Positions 53,564-62,708 of a stretch of DNA of 64,000 bases are shown here, piece by piece; the stretch's first letter is position 1, and every line of letters starts with the position of its first letter. The position numbers and the translations under genes were made by a program. The DNA lies in NCBI RefSeq assembly GCF_023715505.1, contig NZ_JAMBOH010000023.1:13960-77959 (forward strand), given 5' to 3'. The notes below the pieces were generated by a model. It had not been told where the DNA came from, did not search any database, and saw only the letters and a list, made by a program, of their open reading frames with translations. Origin of the DNA: Neobacillus cucumis. GTDB taxonomy: Bacteria > Bacillota > Bacilli > Bacillales_B > DSM-18226.

Positions 53564-54985
53564 GTGGTCATCCATGTTGTCAGCAGCGGAGAGACACTTT
53601 GGCAAATTGCGAATCGATACAATGTTAATATGAATGGAATTGTTCAATTAAATGGATTACAAAACCCAAATCAGCTGGTAATTGGCCAGTCGTTAGTCAT
53701 TCCCGTCCCTGGTACATCGCACATAGTTAAATATGGGGAAACGTTATGGGCCATTTCACAGCAGTACGGAGTATCGATTAACTCCATCATCCAAGCCAAT
53801 CAACTCACCAATCCCTCTCTCTTATATCCAGGGACAAAGTTAATCATCCCTCCAAGGATTCACGTCACTCAAGCCGGCGAAACCCTATGGCAGATTGCGA
53901 ATCGTTATGGGATAACCGTTCAAGAATTAATCAATGAAAATCAGATCCAAAATCCAAACCTCATTTATCAGGGAACTCCGTTAAGAATTCCGACACGAAA
54001 ACCGACGATTGAAGTAAATGCCTATACGTATCAACCTGACCAAGCGGCCGCCGACACAGTAAATGAGCTGGCCCCCTATCTAACCTATATAAGTCCGTTT
54101 GCTTACCTAATCAGTGAAAATGGTGATCTTACTCCAGCCCATGATGAGTTAACCATTCAAGCAGCCATAGCAAAAAATGTGGTACCGATGATGTCAATTA
54201 CGAATTTCACCTCATCAGCAGCCGGCTCCAATGTGGCACATACCCTTTTATCCACCCCAAGTTTACGCGAAAAAGTCCTGACAAATATGCTTCAAATTAT
54301 GGACCAAAAGGGGTATAAGGGTGCAAACATCGATTTTGAAAATGTATTGCCAGCGGATCGCGAGAATTATAATACTTTCCTTCAACTAGCAGTCGATCGC
54401 CTGCATCCTAAAGGATATTTTGTATCTACCGCCTTGGCTCCAAAAGCCAGTGCTACACAAGCTGGTTTATTGTACGAAGCCCATGATTATGAGGCCCATG
54501 GTCGAATTGCCGACTTTGTGGTGTTAATGACGTATGAATGGGGATACCGGCTCGGGCCGCCACAGGCGATCTCACCTATTAACCAAATGAGACGCGTCGT
54601 GGAATACGCAAGGTCCGTCATTCCGGCTGAAAAAATATTTTTAGGCTTCCAAATTTACGCTCGTGATTGGCTTCTTCCACATGTACAAGGACAAGAAGCA
54701 GAAACGTTTAGTACCCAAGAAGCGATTGCCCGTGCCGTCAAATACGGAGCAGCCATTCAGTATGATACCACCACACAATCACCATTTTTCCGATACACGG
54801 ATGAACAAGGCCGCGGCCATGAGGTTTGGTTTGAGGATGCCCGGAGTGCACAAGCGAAGTTCGACTTAGCAAAGGAATTTAACCTCCGTGGAATCAGTTA
54901 CTGGGCATTAGGCTATCCGTACCCGTCTAACTGGGCATTGCTGGCTGATAATTTTACGATTAAAAAAGGACGTCCCGCCATATAA
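53564..54985 (+). CDS. LysM-GH18 spore-type peptidoglycan hydrolase (YaaH-like)
   Basis: 473 residues: three N-terminal LysM domains (SSGETLWQIANRYNV, KYGETLWAISQQYGV, QAGETLWQIANRYGI) and a GH18 domain (about 155-470) with the catalytic motif GANIDFENV (Asp-x-Glu). This is the architecture of YaaH/YdhD-type spore cortex-associated glucosaminidases. Start is the GTG at 53564, with AGGAGGAG about 7 bases upstream. No signal peptide, as expected for proteins loaded on the spore from the mother cell. Confidence 0.88.
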   Translation: MVIHVVSSGETLWQIANRYNVNMNGIVQLNGLQNPNQLVIGQSLVIPVPGTSHIVKYGETLWAISQQYGVSINSIIQANQLTNPSLLYPGTKLIIPPRIHVTQAGETLWQIANRYGITVQELINENQIQNPNLIYQGTPLRIPTRKPTIEVNAYTYQPDQAAADTVNELAPYLTYISPFAYLISENGDLTPAHDELTIQAAIAKNVVPMMSITNFTSSAAGSNVAHTLLSTPSLREKVLTNMLQIMDQKGYKGANIDFENVLPADRENYNTFLQLAVDRLHPKGYFVSTALAPKASATQAGLLYEAHDYEAHGRIADFVVLMTYEWGYRLGPPQAISPINQMRRVVEYARSVIPAEKIFLGFQIYARDWLLPHVQGQEAETFSTQEAIARAVKYGAAIQYDTTTQSPFFRYTDEQGRGHEVWFEDARSAQAKFDLAKEFNLRGISYWALGYPYPSNWALLADNFTIKKGRPAI

Positions 54986-55017
54986 GGTTTGTTCAGCCTA
55001 ACATTTGGTATTGGAAA

Positions 55018-55044
55018 AGAAGCATGGAGACGGTTCCCATGCTT
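55018..55044. repeat. Short REP variant/terminator hairpin (copy m)
   Basis: GAAGCATGG-AGACGGTTC-CCATGCTTC, a 9-bp perfect stem, followed by TTTCTA. It lies between the converging ends of the GH18 gene and the P-loop pseudogene and may end transcription of both. Confidence 0.7.
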
Positions 55045-55048
55045 CTTT

Positions 55049-55608
55049 CTATAGCTGAAATTTGTCTTTAATTATTCTCGCTACTTCTTCTGCACTCAAA
55101 TTGGTATTATTTATTTTTAAATAATTCTCCTTCGTGATTTCCCCATCTAACGAATTTAACCGATACTTTTTCATTGATTTCTTCAAATTAGCCTCAGACC
55201 ACTCCACATTTCTCTTTGTCGGTTTATGTTCAAGCCGGTGCGGGCCTTTATTCCGCTCAATCCGCTCTTTCAAATCTGCCTCAAGTTCAACAAAGTACAC
55301 TGTCCCACCACTTGATTCAAATATTTCACAAATATGATCGACGTAATCCCAATCGGCTTGAAGATCAAACGCCCAAACAAAAGTAAATATTAATCCGTAC
55401 AAATCACTTTTAGCTACTGCCTCGAATATTTCTTGGCGAAATAGACTTACTAACCGGTTTCCCTCTTTCGTGCCGTATTCAAAAAGGGAGTAACTAATTC
55501 AATCGTCATGTGATTATGAAATAGTTTCAAATCAGTTCTTTTTTCTAATTCATGCCCCACTGTCATTTTACCAACTGCTTGCGGTCCAAATATCAAAACA
55601 AACTTCAT
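55049..55608 (-). pseudogene. P-loop AAA/kinase-like protein, frameshifted in a T tract
   Basis: The 5' part starts MKFVLIFGPQAVGKMTVGHE (P-loop GPQAVGKM), with GGGGGGG 5 bases upstream, and ends prematurely at TARKRETG. From about 55492 another frame continues LFRQEIFEAVAKSDLYG through VYFVELEADLKERIERNKG to FQL. The shift coincides with CCCTTTTTG, where one T is missing (VTPFFEYGTKEG would be restored). About 186 residues in all, an AAA-type nucleotide/shikimate-kinase-like fold of unknown function. Either a true recent inactivation or a sequencing error in a homopolymer. Confidence 0.8.
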
Positions 55609-55717
55609 AGACCCCCCCCAAAAAATACATCCTACAATTTCCTTTATCCCCTATCATAATAGTTTATCTTTAATTCTAATAACCTATTTTTTAAAAAAAT
55701 CTCTACGAAACGACAGC

Positions 55718-56012
55718 CCTCGACCTAAATTCGATATATGTTGTACTAATCAAACGATTGGTTAAAACTGCTCCAAGTATTGTCCTATAAGCATTTTCAT
55801 AAAGTGATTACATAGAAGTTTGTCGAAACTCTTACAAGAACGAAGCTGATTACAACCTACTTTCACCAAATTTCTATCATTCTGACAAGAGTCCAAGAAT
55901 TTCGCACCTTTTCAACATTACTCAAACGTTTGTTTAAAACAAATCTAAAACAGACAAATCCTGGATTGACCCATCACCGTGGCTCAAAATATTGTCGAGA
56001 AATGTTCTAGTC
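55718..56012 (+). repeat. Dispersed non-coding repeat, diverged copy C
   Basis: Shares with copy D the blocks ACTAATCAAACGATTGGTTAAAAC, TATAAGCATTTTC and TTGTCGAAA, and with all copies the end AATATTGTCGAGAAATG; interior similarity is low. It ends 20 bases before a REP (56033). The weakest of the four copies, so partly a judgement by eye. Confidence 0.5.
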
Positions 56013-56032
56013 CTTCTTATCTAGTAGCAAAA

Positions 56033-56062
56033 AGAAGCAAGAGAAACGTCCCCATGCTCCCA
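56033..56062 (-). repeat. REP-like repeat (copy n)
   Basis: GAAGCAAGAGAAACGTCCCC followed by ATGCTCCCA, the complementary orientation of the core. It touches the stop codon of the gene at 56063. Confidence 0.75.
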
Positions 56063-56770
56063 CTAACAAATACAAGTCTTCCGTTTCACACCAATTTTAT
56101 TACGTTCTTCTATCTTTTTGATATAGGGAACAGCGAGAGGAACTTTACACGCAGTTTTGCCCATATTGACATGAACCTTGCCAATCGCTTCAGCAACTCT
56201 TATCGCTTCATCATGCAGTGCAGTCACATAGGCCCCTACACTAATCACAAATCCGTTCATCACATACCGAACCCGGTTTCTTTCTTGATGAATCGTTGCC
56301 TCCGCCCTTAAGAGCAAAGCTCGGATCTCCTCTAAATCCAGCTTTTCATCAGGAGTAATCGATAGATAGTTCGCATAAGTGCTCCAGCCAGCCACGGCAA
56401 TCATTTCTTCCTCTGACTCTATCCATTCACGCGCAAGTTCCATAGCATGCGGACTTTCTGCGGCAACTCCTGCAACAGTATATTCAGCAAGCAAATACCA
56501 GTTTGCTTTATGAACCCATTCCTGAAGTGTTTCCTTTGTCATCAATTTCGGGTTAACAGACAGTCCTGCTAAATACATAGCGTCAGAGTTTCCTGTTTCA
56601 TATAAAGCCAAAGCCAGCTCCTGGTCTTTTTTGACATGCTTGACGAGCTTTTTTAAATCTCCAACCTTAACTCCAAAAAAATGGCCACTGCCCCCGTGAT
56701 TCAAAAACGTTTTTTTGGTTTGCGCTGAACCCAATTCGGCCAACTTCTCCATAATCTCCTCGACGCTCAT
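56063..56770 (-). CDS. DNA alkylation repair (AlkD-like) HEAT-repeat protein
   Basis: 235 residues from the ATG at 56770, with GGAGG 5 bases upstream. The sequence shows the AlkC/AlkD-type helical repeats (HFFGVKVGDLKKLVKHVKK, ALYETGNSDAMYLAGL, WIESEEEMIAVAGWSTYANYL). AlkD glycosylases remove bulky or positively charged alkylated bases; several Bacillus homologues of this length are structural relatives of unproven activity. Flanked on both sides by REP/dispersed-repeat blocks. Confidence 0.8.
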   Translation of the reverse strand: MSVEEIMEKLAELGSAQTKKTFLNHGGSGHFFGVKVGDLKKLVKHVKKDQELALALYETGNSDAMYLAGLSVNPKLMTKETLQEWVHKANWYLLAEYTVAGVAAESPHAMELAREWIESEEEMIAVAGWSTYANYLSITPDEKLDLEEIRALLLRAEATIHQERNRVRYVMNGFVISVGAYVTALHDEAIRVAEAIGKVHVNMGKTACKVPLAVPYIKKIEERNKIGVKRKTCIC

Positions 56771-56987
56771 ACTAACCTCCAAAAAAAGATATTTTCACCA
56801 TTTTACCATTTTATTGAAGTGATTTCTTCGCCATAGATTTTTCCACAGAAAACGGTTCATAAACGGTGGTAGAATTTTACCGCTAAAGGATTAGAGTTAG
56901 GAATCTTAAGGACTTGTTACATAGTTGAATAACATATGTATCATTAGGCTGCAATCATAAACCTACTGCGAATAACGCCTCCTAATT

Positions 56988-57297
56988 TCACTAATGACAA
57001 TCTTTCGACCATTTTCCCCTATATACTAAACTATTCAAACGTTTAATTAAAACAGCCAAAAGGTTCGTAGCGTATGGTTTTCTCTTATAAGACAGGAAAA
57101 AAGATTGTCGATAAAAGTTAGCGTATTTCACAGACAAAAACTTAATTTCCCGGAAAATTCTATTGTTTTCGATAGAACTTACCTCATTCACGGCTTTCCC
57201 CAATGATTCGTCATTAATCAAACATTTGTTTAAAAATGAGATAATCCCCGCCAAAGCTGAATTCCTCTCTCCAACTGTATGAAAGAAATGTCGATTA
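56988..57297 (+). repeat. Dispersed non-coding repeat, copy D
   Basis: About 310 bases matching copies A and B: CAAACGTTTAATTAAAACAGCC, TCTCTTATAAGAC, AATTTCCCGGAAAATTCT (57144-57161), CCCAATGATTCGTC, AATCAAACATTTGTTTAAAAA and the end GAAAGAAATGTCGATTAA. The spacer 56771-56987 before it shows nothing recognisable. A REP follows at 57356. Confidence 0.78.
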
Positions 57298-57355
57298 ATC
57301 ACTACTGGATCTTGCTGACAATCACTCAGACACCTTATTAGCGATCCAACCAAAA

Positions 57356-57384
57356 GGAAGCAGGAGAAACGTCCCCCTGCTTCC
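57356..57384 (-). repeat. REP-like repeat (copy o)
   Basis: GGAAGCAGGAGAAACGTCCC then CCTGCTTCC. It lies 5 bases after the stop of the nucleosidase gene and about 60 bases beyond repeat copy D. Confidence 0.75.
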
Positions 57385-57389
57385 ACTAC

Positions 57390-58265
57390 TTATTTCTTTA
57401 TAGTTGTGATGTATTGTTTTACGACTTCATAAACATATTCCTGGTTTGCTTCCGCTGTATTAGGGTTATAGGCTCCGCCATTTGTTTTATTATTGGACAG
57501 AATTCTAATTCCTAAAAATGCTACATCATAGGCATCTGCAATTTGTGCGGCCGCAGCACCTTCCATTTCTTCTACTGATGTACCGTAATTCGTATGAATC
57601 CAGTTAATTCGATCCACTTCATTGTTCCAGAAGTCTGCTGACCCAATCGTACCTTCGACAACCTTACCTTTCGTGTACTGATCCTTTACCGCATTAGCTG
57701 CTGCAAGCAGGTCTTTATCACCCTCATAGTAACGGACCTTATTGGTATTGATATCATTTCCGCTTCCTTCAGAAGCCATTAAATCCATTGGAATCCATTG
57801 ACTAGGGTCCATTCCCTCGCCTGCATTTTTCGTTTCCGTTTTTAATGAACCGATGTTGGTGACTCTTTTTCCTAACACGATATCAAATACGTTTAAAGAC
57901 GGATCATGTCCTCCAGATGTTCCTTGATTGATAATGGCAATGGGGTTATATTTTTCAATTGCCAGCGTTGTAGCAGCTGCAGTGTTCTCCATCCCTTTGC
58001 CTGTTTTTGCCACTATAACAGGATAACCGTCTAATTTCCCTTTATAGAATACGAAAGTTCCCGACTTTTCTATCTTTACTTTTTCTAGTCTCTCCGCAAA
58101 CTTCTCGGCTTCAATTGGCATTGGACCTTCAATAAGAATAGGTCTCCCCGCACCTTCTACCTTTGTTTCTTTAAATAATGAAGAATTGCGGCCTGCAAGC
58201 ATGGTTACTAACAAGACGACAATCGCTGCAAATAAGATGTTCTTGTTTAGAACTCCCTTTTTCAT
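57390..58265 (-). CDS. Exported MTA/SAH nucleosidase-like protein (phosphorylase superfamily)
   Basis: 291 residues. An N-terminal signal/anchor (ILFAAIVVLLVTMLAG) precedes a nucleoside phosphorylase-fold domain with INQGTSGGHDPSL, the MTA/SAH-type motif VEEMEGAAAAQIA and a C-terminal FLGIRILSNNK. The cytosolic enzyme cleaves adenine from methylthioadenosine and S-adenosylhomocysteine; an exported form is uncommon and may scavenge extracellular nucleosides. Domain residues (Glu in MEGAA, Asn in SNN) appear conserved, although the usual SD near the end is replaced by SN. Confidence 0.75.
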   Translation of the reverse strand: MKKGVLNKNILFAAIVVLLVTMLAGRNSSLFKETKVEGAGRPILIEGPMPIEAEKFAERLEKVKIEKSGTFVFYKGKLDGYPVIVAKTGKGMENTAAATTLAIEKYNPIAIINQGTSGGHDPSLNVFDIVLGKRVTNIGSLKTETKNAGEGMDPSQWIPMDLMASEGSGNDINTNKVRYYEGDKDLLAAANAVKDQYTKGKVVEGTIGSADFWNNEVDRINWIHTNYGTSVEEMEGAAAAQIADAYDVAFLGIRILSNNKTNGGAYNPNTAEANQEYVYEVVKQYITTIKK

Positions 58266-58850
58266 AAATAATTTCCCCTTTTCTCTAGTTGTTTGACATA
58301 CTCGTAGTTTTTCCCCACAGAAAAAGGCCCGGAATAGTAGAACGCTCCTACCTTCTAGACCTACAAAGCCAAAGTGTAAAGATTTAGCAAAAAAACCTCT
58401 TGCTAAAAATAAGATGGCAGCAGCTCAAAAGCCGATGAATTGCCCATACTTTAACTCGTAGTCTAGTTCTTTCATTGGGAACCAGGTAGAGACACTCGGA
58501 CCATATTTCCGAGTATATACGAGTAATGAAATTTACGATTATTACTTTACTAGAATAACAAACCATTAATAGATATTCAACAAAAATATGAACATTAATA
58601 CAAAATAACTAGTTAATGTTCGTGTTTTTCGCTTACTTTATAAATCATAAGTCCGAGATAAGCTCTATCTGCGCCTAGTTTATGAACATACACCCTTCTT
58701 ACTGGAAAAGGACAATAACTTTTGATTTGGGCCTCAATCCCTTTAACCCTTGACTTTCGGCCCGTCATCTAACTGTCTTCGCTTAAAGGCTTTCTCTCTA
58801 AAAAGGTTTCAAAGAAATGTCGAGAACTGTATTCCATTGATTTTTTTTAT
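58266..58850. other. Intergenic region, about 585 bases
   Basis: No credible gene. A hairpin TTTAGCAA / TTGCTAAA lies at 58383-58407. AAAGAAATGTCGAGAACTGT near 58811 matches the terminal block of the dispersed repeat, suggesting a truncated or highly decayed copy ending there; the rest does not align by eye. Confidence 0.4.
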
Positions 58851-58893
58851 AAAAAAAAAGCCAATCCCTACATATAGTAGGAAATAGGCTTTT
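58851..58893 (-). terminator. Terminator of the UDP-glucose dehydrogenase gene
   Basis: AAAAGCCTAT..CCTAC and its complement form an imperfect stem with loop TATAT, followed by nine T on the minus strand, about 65 bases after the stop. Confidence 0.85.
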
Positions 58894-58957
58894 GAGGAAT
58901 TGATTAACTTTGGTTACTCTTAAAAGGCGTCTCTGGGTAGTTGAGACCGAGAAATTT

Positions 58958-60124
58958 TTAGTCCCGGCTGAATAGATCTCTAGTATACACTTTATCCTTA
59001 ACTTCCTTCAGCTCATCGGATAACCGATTCGCCACAATCACATCTGATACCTTTTTAAATTCTTCAAAATCATTAATGACTCGAGAATTAAAGAATTTCT
59101 CTTCATGTAGTGCTGGCTCATAGACGACGACTTCAATCCCTTTAGCTTTAATACGCTTCATTACGCCTTGAATAGCCGATTGTCTAAAGTTGTCTGAGTC
59201 CATTTTCATCGTAAGTCGATAGATACCGACAACCTTAGGATTCCTTTTAATTATCATTTCTGCTACATGGTCTTTTCTCGTTCTATTCGCATCCACAATA
59301 GCTGTCATGATATTATTAGGAACATCTGAATAATTAGCTAGTAACTGCTTAGTATCTTTAGGCAGGCAGTATCCGCCATATCCAAAGGATGGATTATTAT
59401 AATGCGTTCCAATACGCGGATCAAGACCAACGCCATCAATAATTTGTTTCGAATCTAATCCTCTTACTTCAGCATACGAATCAAGCTCATTGAAAAAAGC
59501 GACCCTCATGGCAAGGTAGGTATTAGCAAACAGCTTAATCGCTTCTGCTTCCGTTGAATTCGTAAACAAAACATCGATATTTTCCTTCAAAGCACCCTCA
59601 ACTAATAAATCAGCAAACACTCTAGCTCTTTCTGATTGTTCGCCAACGATAATTCTAGAAGGATACAAGTTATCATAAAGGGCTTTTCCTTCTCTTAAAA
59701 ACTCAGGTGAGAAAATAATATTTTCAGTTTCAAACTTCTCTCTAACCTTCTCTGTATAGCCGACAGGTACAGTCGACTTAATCACCATGATGGCGTCTGG
59801 ATTAATGGATAAGACATTAGCAATGACAGCTTCAACCGATCTAGTATTGAAATAGTTCATCTCCGGGTCATAGTTTGTCGGAGTAGAAATGATGACGTAC
59901 TCTGCGTCTTTAAACGCTAGATAATTATCAGTTGTTGCCGTTAAGTTAAGTTCCTTTGTTGCTAAGTATTCCTCAATCTCCTTATCCAAAATTGGCGACC
60001 TTTTATTATTAATCATATCCACTTTTTCTTGGATAATATCAAGGGCCATCACTTCATTGTGCTGGGCTAATAAAATGGCATTGGATAATCCTACATAGCC
60101 TGTTCCTGCAATTGTAATTTTCAT
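58958..60124 (-). CDS. ugd: UDP-glucose 6-dehydrogenase
   Basis: 388 residues. Oxidises UDP-glucose to UDP-glucuronate with 2 NAD+, supplying precursors for capsule or teichuronic acid. N-terminal Rossmann motif AGTGYVGLS; middle motif [17 protein letters not shown] with the catalytic Lys region; [15 protein letters not shown] with the catalytic Cys; C-terminal [13 protein letters not shown]. Length matches the short E. coli/Klebsiella-type Ugd. Single gene with its own terminator. Confidence 0.92.
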   Translation of the reverse strand: MKITIAGTGYVGLSNAILLAQHNEVMALDIIQEKVDMINNKRSPILDKEIEEYLATKELNLTATTDNYLAFKDAEYVIISTPTNYDPEMNYFNTRSVEAVIANVLSINPDAIMVIKSTVPVGYTEKVREKFETENIIFSPEFLREGKALYDNLYPSRIIVGEQSERARVFADLLVEGALKENIDVLFTNSTEAEAIKLFANTYLAMRVAFFNELDSYAEVRGLDSKQIIDGVGLDPRIGTHYNNPSFGYGGYCLPKDTKQLLANYSDVPNNIMTAIVDANRTRKDHVAEMIIKRNPKVVGIYRLTMKMDSDNFRQSAIQGVMKRIKAKGIEVVVYEPALHEEKFFNSRVINDFEEFKKVSDVIVANRLSDELKEVKDKVYTRDLFSRD

Positions 60125-60546
60125 TTTGAATACATCTCCACTATTTAATAATTGCTAATTAATTTAAGGATCATTCATTAGATTTTTATGGATGAAAATA
60201 TTTAGATAATATTCCTATTGTATTATACCCATATTAAAAGCAGAATGGAAGCAGGGGGACGGTTCGACCACCGAAAGACATTTCTAAATAAATGGAAAAG
60301 ATAAGTAGGAAGTATTAACCGTTTGATTAAATACCCCGGAGTTTTACATAACAAAAGACAGACGATTTTTAATAAAATATAGGTAGAGAGCTTGCCAAGA
60401 ATGGAAAAAGGGGCATCTCCTGCTGCAGCAGACCACCCCTTACTACTGCTTCGAACAAGTGCAACAATTGTCCCGGTACATCCCTTGCTTCATAATTCTA
60501 GTTTTCCTGGGACAAACATAGACTAAATAGAAAAAGGAGGAAGTCC
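60125..60546. other. Intergenic region with a REP fragment
   Basis: At 60247-60271 GGAAGCAGGGGGACGGTTCG matches the start of the REP arm and then diverges. A few bases on, CGAAAGACATTTCT resembles the complement of the repeat terminal block (AGAAATGTCGA). A small frame (60403-60531) lacks a ribosome site. Otherwise nothing clear. Confidence 0.5.
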
Positions 60547-61113
60547 ATGAAACGATTAGCTGTTTATTGCGGTTCCAGTCTCGGTGCTTCTGAAGCTTAT
60601 AAATTTGGCGCCATTCAATTAGGAAAGGAGTTAGCCAAACGGAACATAACATTAGTTTACGGTGGTTCTAGTAACGGCTTAATGGGGGCCGTCGCAGATA
60701 CCGTTTTACATGAAGGCGGGCATGTAATTGGTGTGATCCCAAAAGTGCTGGTCGAGCGTGAAATTTCTCATAAAGGATTAACCGAACTGTTTATGGTAGA
60801 CACCATGCATGAACGAAAGGCAAAAATGGCTGATTTAGCGGATGGATTTGTGGTCCTGCCTGGAGGAACTGGAACATTAGAAGAGTTTTTTGAAGTATTC
60901 ACTTGGGGACAGATTGGATTACATCAAAAACCATGCGGTCTGCTAAACATTCAGCACTATTACGACCCGCTGATAAGCCTGTTTGATCATATAATTGAAC
61001 AAAAATTTCTTCAAGAAAAATTCCGCTCAATGATCATCATGGAAGAAAAAGCAGATATACTACTCGACAGATTCCTCGATTACGTAGCTCCAACAGTGAA
61101 ATCATATGATTAG
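60547..61113 (+). CDS. LOG-family protein (nucleoside 5'-monophosphate phosphoribohydrolase)
   Basis: 188 residues with the LOG/TIGR00730 motifs: YCGSSLGASEAYK, GGSSNGLMGAVAD and PGGTGTLEEFFE, the last two forming the active site. Plant and bacterial LOG proteins release bases from nucleotide monophosphates; in bacteria the housekeeping role is unclear. AAAAGGAGGA lies 5 bases upstream of the ATG. Followed by a REP hairpin. Confidence 0.9.
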   Translation: MKRLAVYCGSSLGASEAYKFGAIQLGKELAKRNITLVYGGSSNGLMGAVADTVLHEGGHVIGVIPKVLVEREISHKGLTELFMVDTMHERKAKMADLADGFVVLPGGTGTLEEFFEVFTWGQIGLHQKPCGLLNIQHYYDPLISLFDHIIEQKFLQEKFRSMIIMEEKADILLDRFLDYVAPTVKSYD

Positions 61114-61160
61114 TTGGAAACATGGGGACGATCTCATATTTCGGAAGCATGAGACCGTCC
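61114..61160. repeat. Imperfect REP hairpin (copy q)
   Basis: TTGGAAACATGGGGACGATCTCAT..TTCGGAAGCATGAGACCGTCC. A drifted inverted REP pair directly after the LOG stop codon. Confidence 0.7.
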
Positions 61161-61244
61161 AAATTAAGGTTAAAGTTCAAGGTAGGCAATTGGAATGTCC
61201 TAATAAAAATTAGGGAAAGCGCCCTTCCATTCTTAGTTTCCTAA

Positions 61245-61253
61245 CATAAAGTA
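61245..61253 (+). promoter_or_regulatory. Possible sporulation (SigK/SigE-type) -10 element
   Basis: CATAAAGTA fits CATANNNTA, the -10 of mother-cell sigma factors, 35 bases before the YjcZ-type start. The -35 is not convincing. Confidence 0.35.
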
Positions 61254-61287
61254 TAGGGAATAAGTCTAACGGGGGAGGTTTTATAAA

Positions 61288-61416
61288 ATGTTTGGTTATG
61301 GTGGTTTCGGTGGTTGTGGCGGTTATGGCTACGGCGGCTTTGGATATGGCGGTTTTGCTTTAATCGTTGTATTATTCATCTTGCTGATTATCGTTGGTGC
61401 AGTAATCTGTTTCTAG
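61288..61416 (+). CDS. YjcZ-family sporulation peptide
   Basis: 42 residues: a Gly/Tyr/Phe-rich N-terminus ([20 protein letters not shown]) and one C-terminal transmembrane helix ([17 protein letters not shown]). This is the pattern of the small Bacillus YjcZ/YjcZ-like sporulation proteins. GGGGGAGG lies 9 bases upstream; a terminator follows after 10 bases. Probably a spore-coat or forespore-membrane component. Confidence 0.85.
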   Translation: MFGYGGFGGCGGYGYGGFGYGGFALIVVLFILLIIVGAVICF

Positions 61417-61425
61417 GAATATCCT

Positions 61426-61454
61426 AAAAAAGCCCTCTAACAAAGGGCTTTTTT
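61426..61454 (+). terminator. Terminator of the YjcZ-type gene
   Basis: AAAAGCCCT pairs with AGGGCTTTT around a short loop, with a T run on the plus strand. Confidence 0.9.
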
Positions 61455-61796
61455 GATGCAAACTTTTCCTGTTTAAAGGTGTCAGTCTCTGGATTGAATA
61501 TGACACTGGCTATACTCTAAGGTACGTTGCTATTTTGTTCCAGAAGGTTAAGCCACTTTTTCATTATTAAATTAGCACTTGTCCATTCTGTTTCATAATT
61601 GCTTATACATATAAAGAGTCTATCAGTCATTGTATGTATTTTCCTTTTCAAGGCTGGATTTAAAGGATTCAACCTATTTGCTAAGGTACAATTTTTAAAT
61701 GATATAAAGCTACTAGTTTACAGATAATTTAATAAAAAATATCAAATATTTTTGTTACAATAGACTTATAGAAGAAAACGGAGGAGATGTTTCTAG
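61455..61796. other. AT-rich intergenic region upstream of the cupin-HD-GYP gene
   Basis: An inverted pair GTGTCA / TGACAC occurs at about 61482-61507. No gene or clear promoter was identified; the ribosome site GGAGGAG lies just before 61797. Confidence 0.4.
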
Positions 61797-62693
61797 GTGG
61801 ACATAAATCAAAAAGACTTTATTGAAACAGTCTATGTAAGAGGTGTCCAAATATCCCTTTTGGCATCTGGAGACGGAACAGAAATTATTTACCATAAGCT
61901 AAATTCTGGAGTAAGATGGGCATTAGAACCTACCGAAGGATGGACGGCTTTAGAGTATTTACTAGTATTGTCTGGTGAATTAAGATATCCCACAGGTAAT
62001 GGGTTTAAAGTATTAAAATCTGGTGATTCCTTCTTTAAGAGTCCTGTTACAAATCATTTTATTTTTCAATCCAATCAAACAACGGAATTTCTATATATTA
62101 CCTCACAGCCCATTTTTCACCACTACAGTAAGGCTTCTCATGATATAATGGATTTAGCTGTATCTATTGAAGAAAAAGATGGCTACACGGTAGACCATTG
62201 TTCTAGAATCAATAGATTTTCCATGTTAGTCGGTGAGCAACTAGGGTTCAATGCAAAACAGCTTCTAGTATTAAATAAAGCTTCTTTTCTTCATGATGTT
62301 GGGAAAGTAAAAGTTCCATTATCTATTTTACGGAAACCTAGTAAACTTACTGCTCAAGAGTGGGAGATCATGAAAAAACACACCACCTATGGAAGAGAAA
62401 TGTTGGAAAGTACCAAAGTACCACTTTTAGTGGATGCTGGTCCAATTGTGGAACAACACCATGAAAGATATGATGGAAAAGGTTACCCTTTTGGGTTAAA
62501 GAAAAACGAAATTTCCATTGAAGCATCCATCATAGCGGTTGTTGATTCTTATGATGCAATGACAACAGATCGGGTTTACCAAAAGGGAATGTCTAAAGAA
62601 GAAGCATTGGAAGAGATACTCCGATGCCGGGGTATAATGTACAACCCTGACATTGTAGATATATTTTTATCTTTGCAAAATAAAATGATTTAA
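61797..62693 (+). CDS. Cupin-like plus HD-GYP domain phosphodiesterase
   Basis: 298 residues from a GTG with GGAGGAG 10 bases upstream. The N-terminal 110 residues look like a cupin beta-barrel (EYLLVLSGELRYP, VLKSGDSFFKSP). The C-terminus is an HD-GYP domain with the metal pair H166-D167 (FLHDVGKVKVP), HHERYDGKGYP (GYP 229-231) and VVDSYDAMTTDR. HD-GYP enzymes hydrolyse cyclic dinucleotides such as c-di-GMP. A sensory cupin instead of a receiver domain suggests small-molecule control. Cotranscribed with the small secreted protein 15 bases downstream. Confidence 0.85.
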   Translation: MDINQKDFIETVYVRGVQISLLASGDGTEIIYHKLNSGVRWALEPTEGWTALEYLLVLSGELRYPTGNGFKVLKSGDSFFKSPVTNHFIFQSNQTTEFLYITSQPIFHHYSKASHDIMDLAVSIEEKDGYTVDHCSRINRFSMLVGEQLGFNAKQLLVLNKASFLHDVGKVKVPLSILRKPSKLTAQEWEIMKKHTTYGREMLESTKVPLLVDAGPIVEQHHERYDGKGYPFGLKKNEISIEASIIAVVDSYDAMTTDRVYQKGMSKEEALEEILRCRGIMYNPDIVDIFLSLQNKMI

Positions 62694-62708
62694 GGAGGAA
62701 AACAAGAG

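Noticed and set aside
55979..56311. 110-codon plus-strand frame
   Set aside because: Runs antisense to the AlkD-like gene and through a REP; no ribosome site.
56991..57386. 131-codon minus-strand frame across repeat copy D
   Set aside because: Covers the non-coding repeat and a REP; the protein is not conserved in the other copies and has no start signal.
60403..60531. 42-codon plus-strand frame before the LOG gene
   Set aside because: No Shine-Dalgarno site, odd composition, and antisense frames overlap; likely chance.
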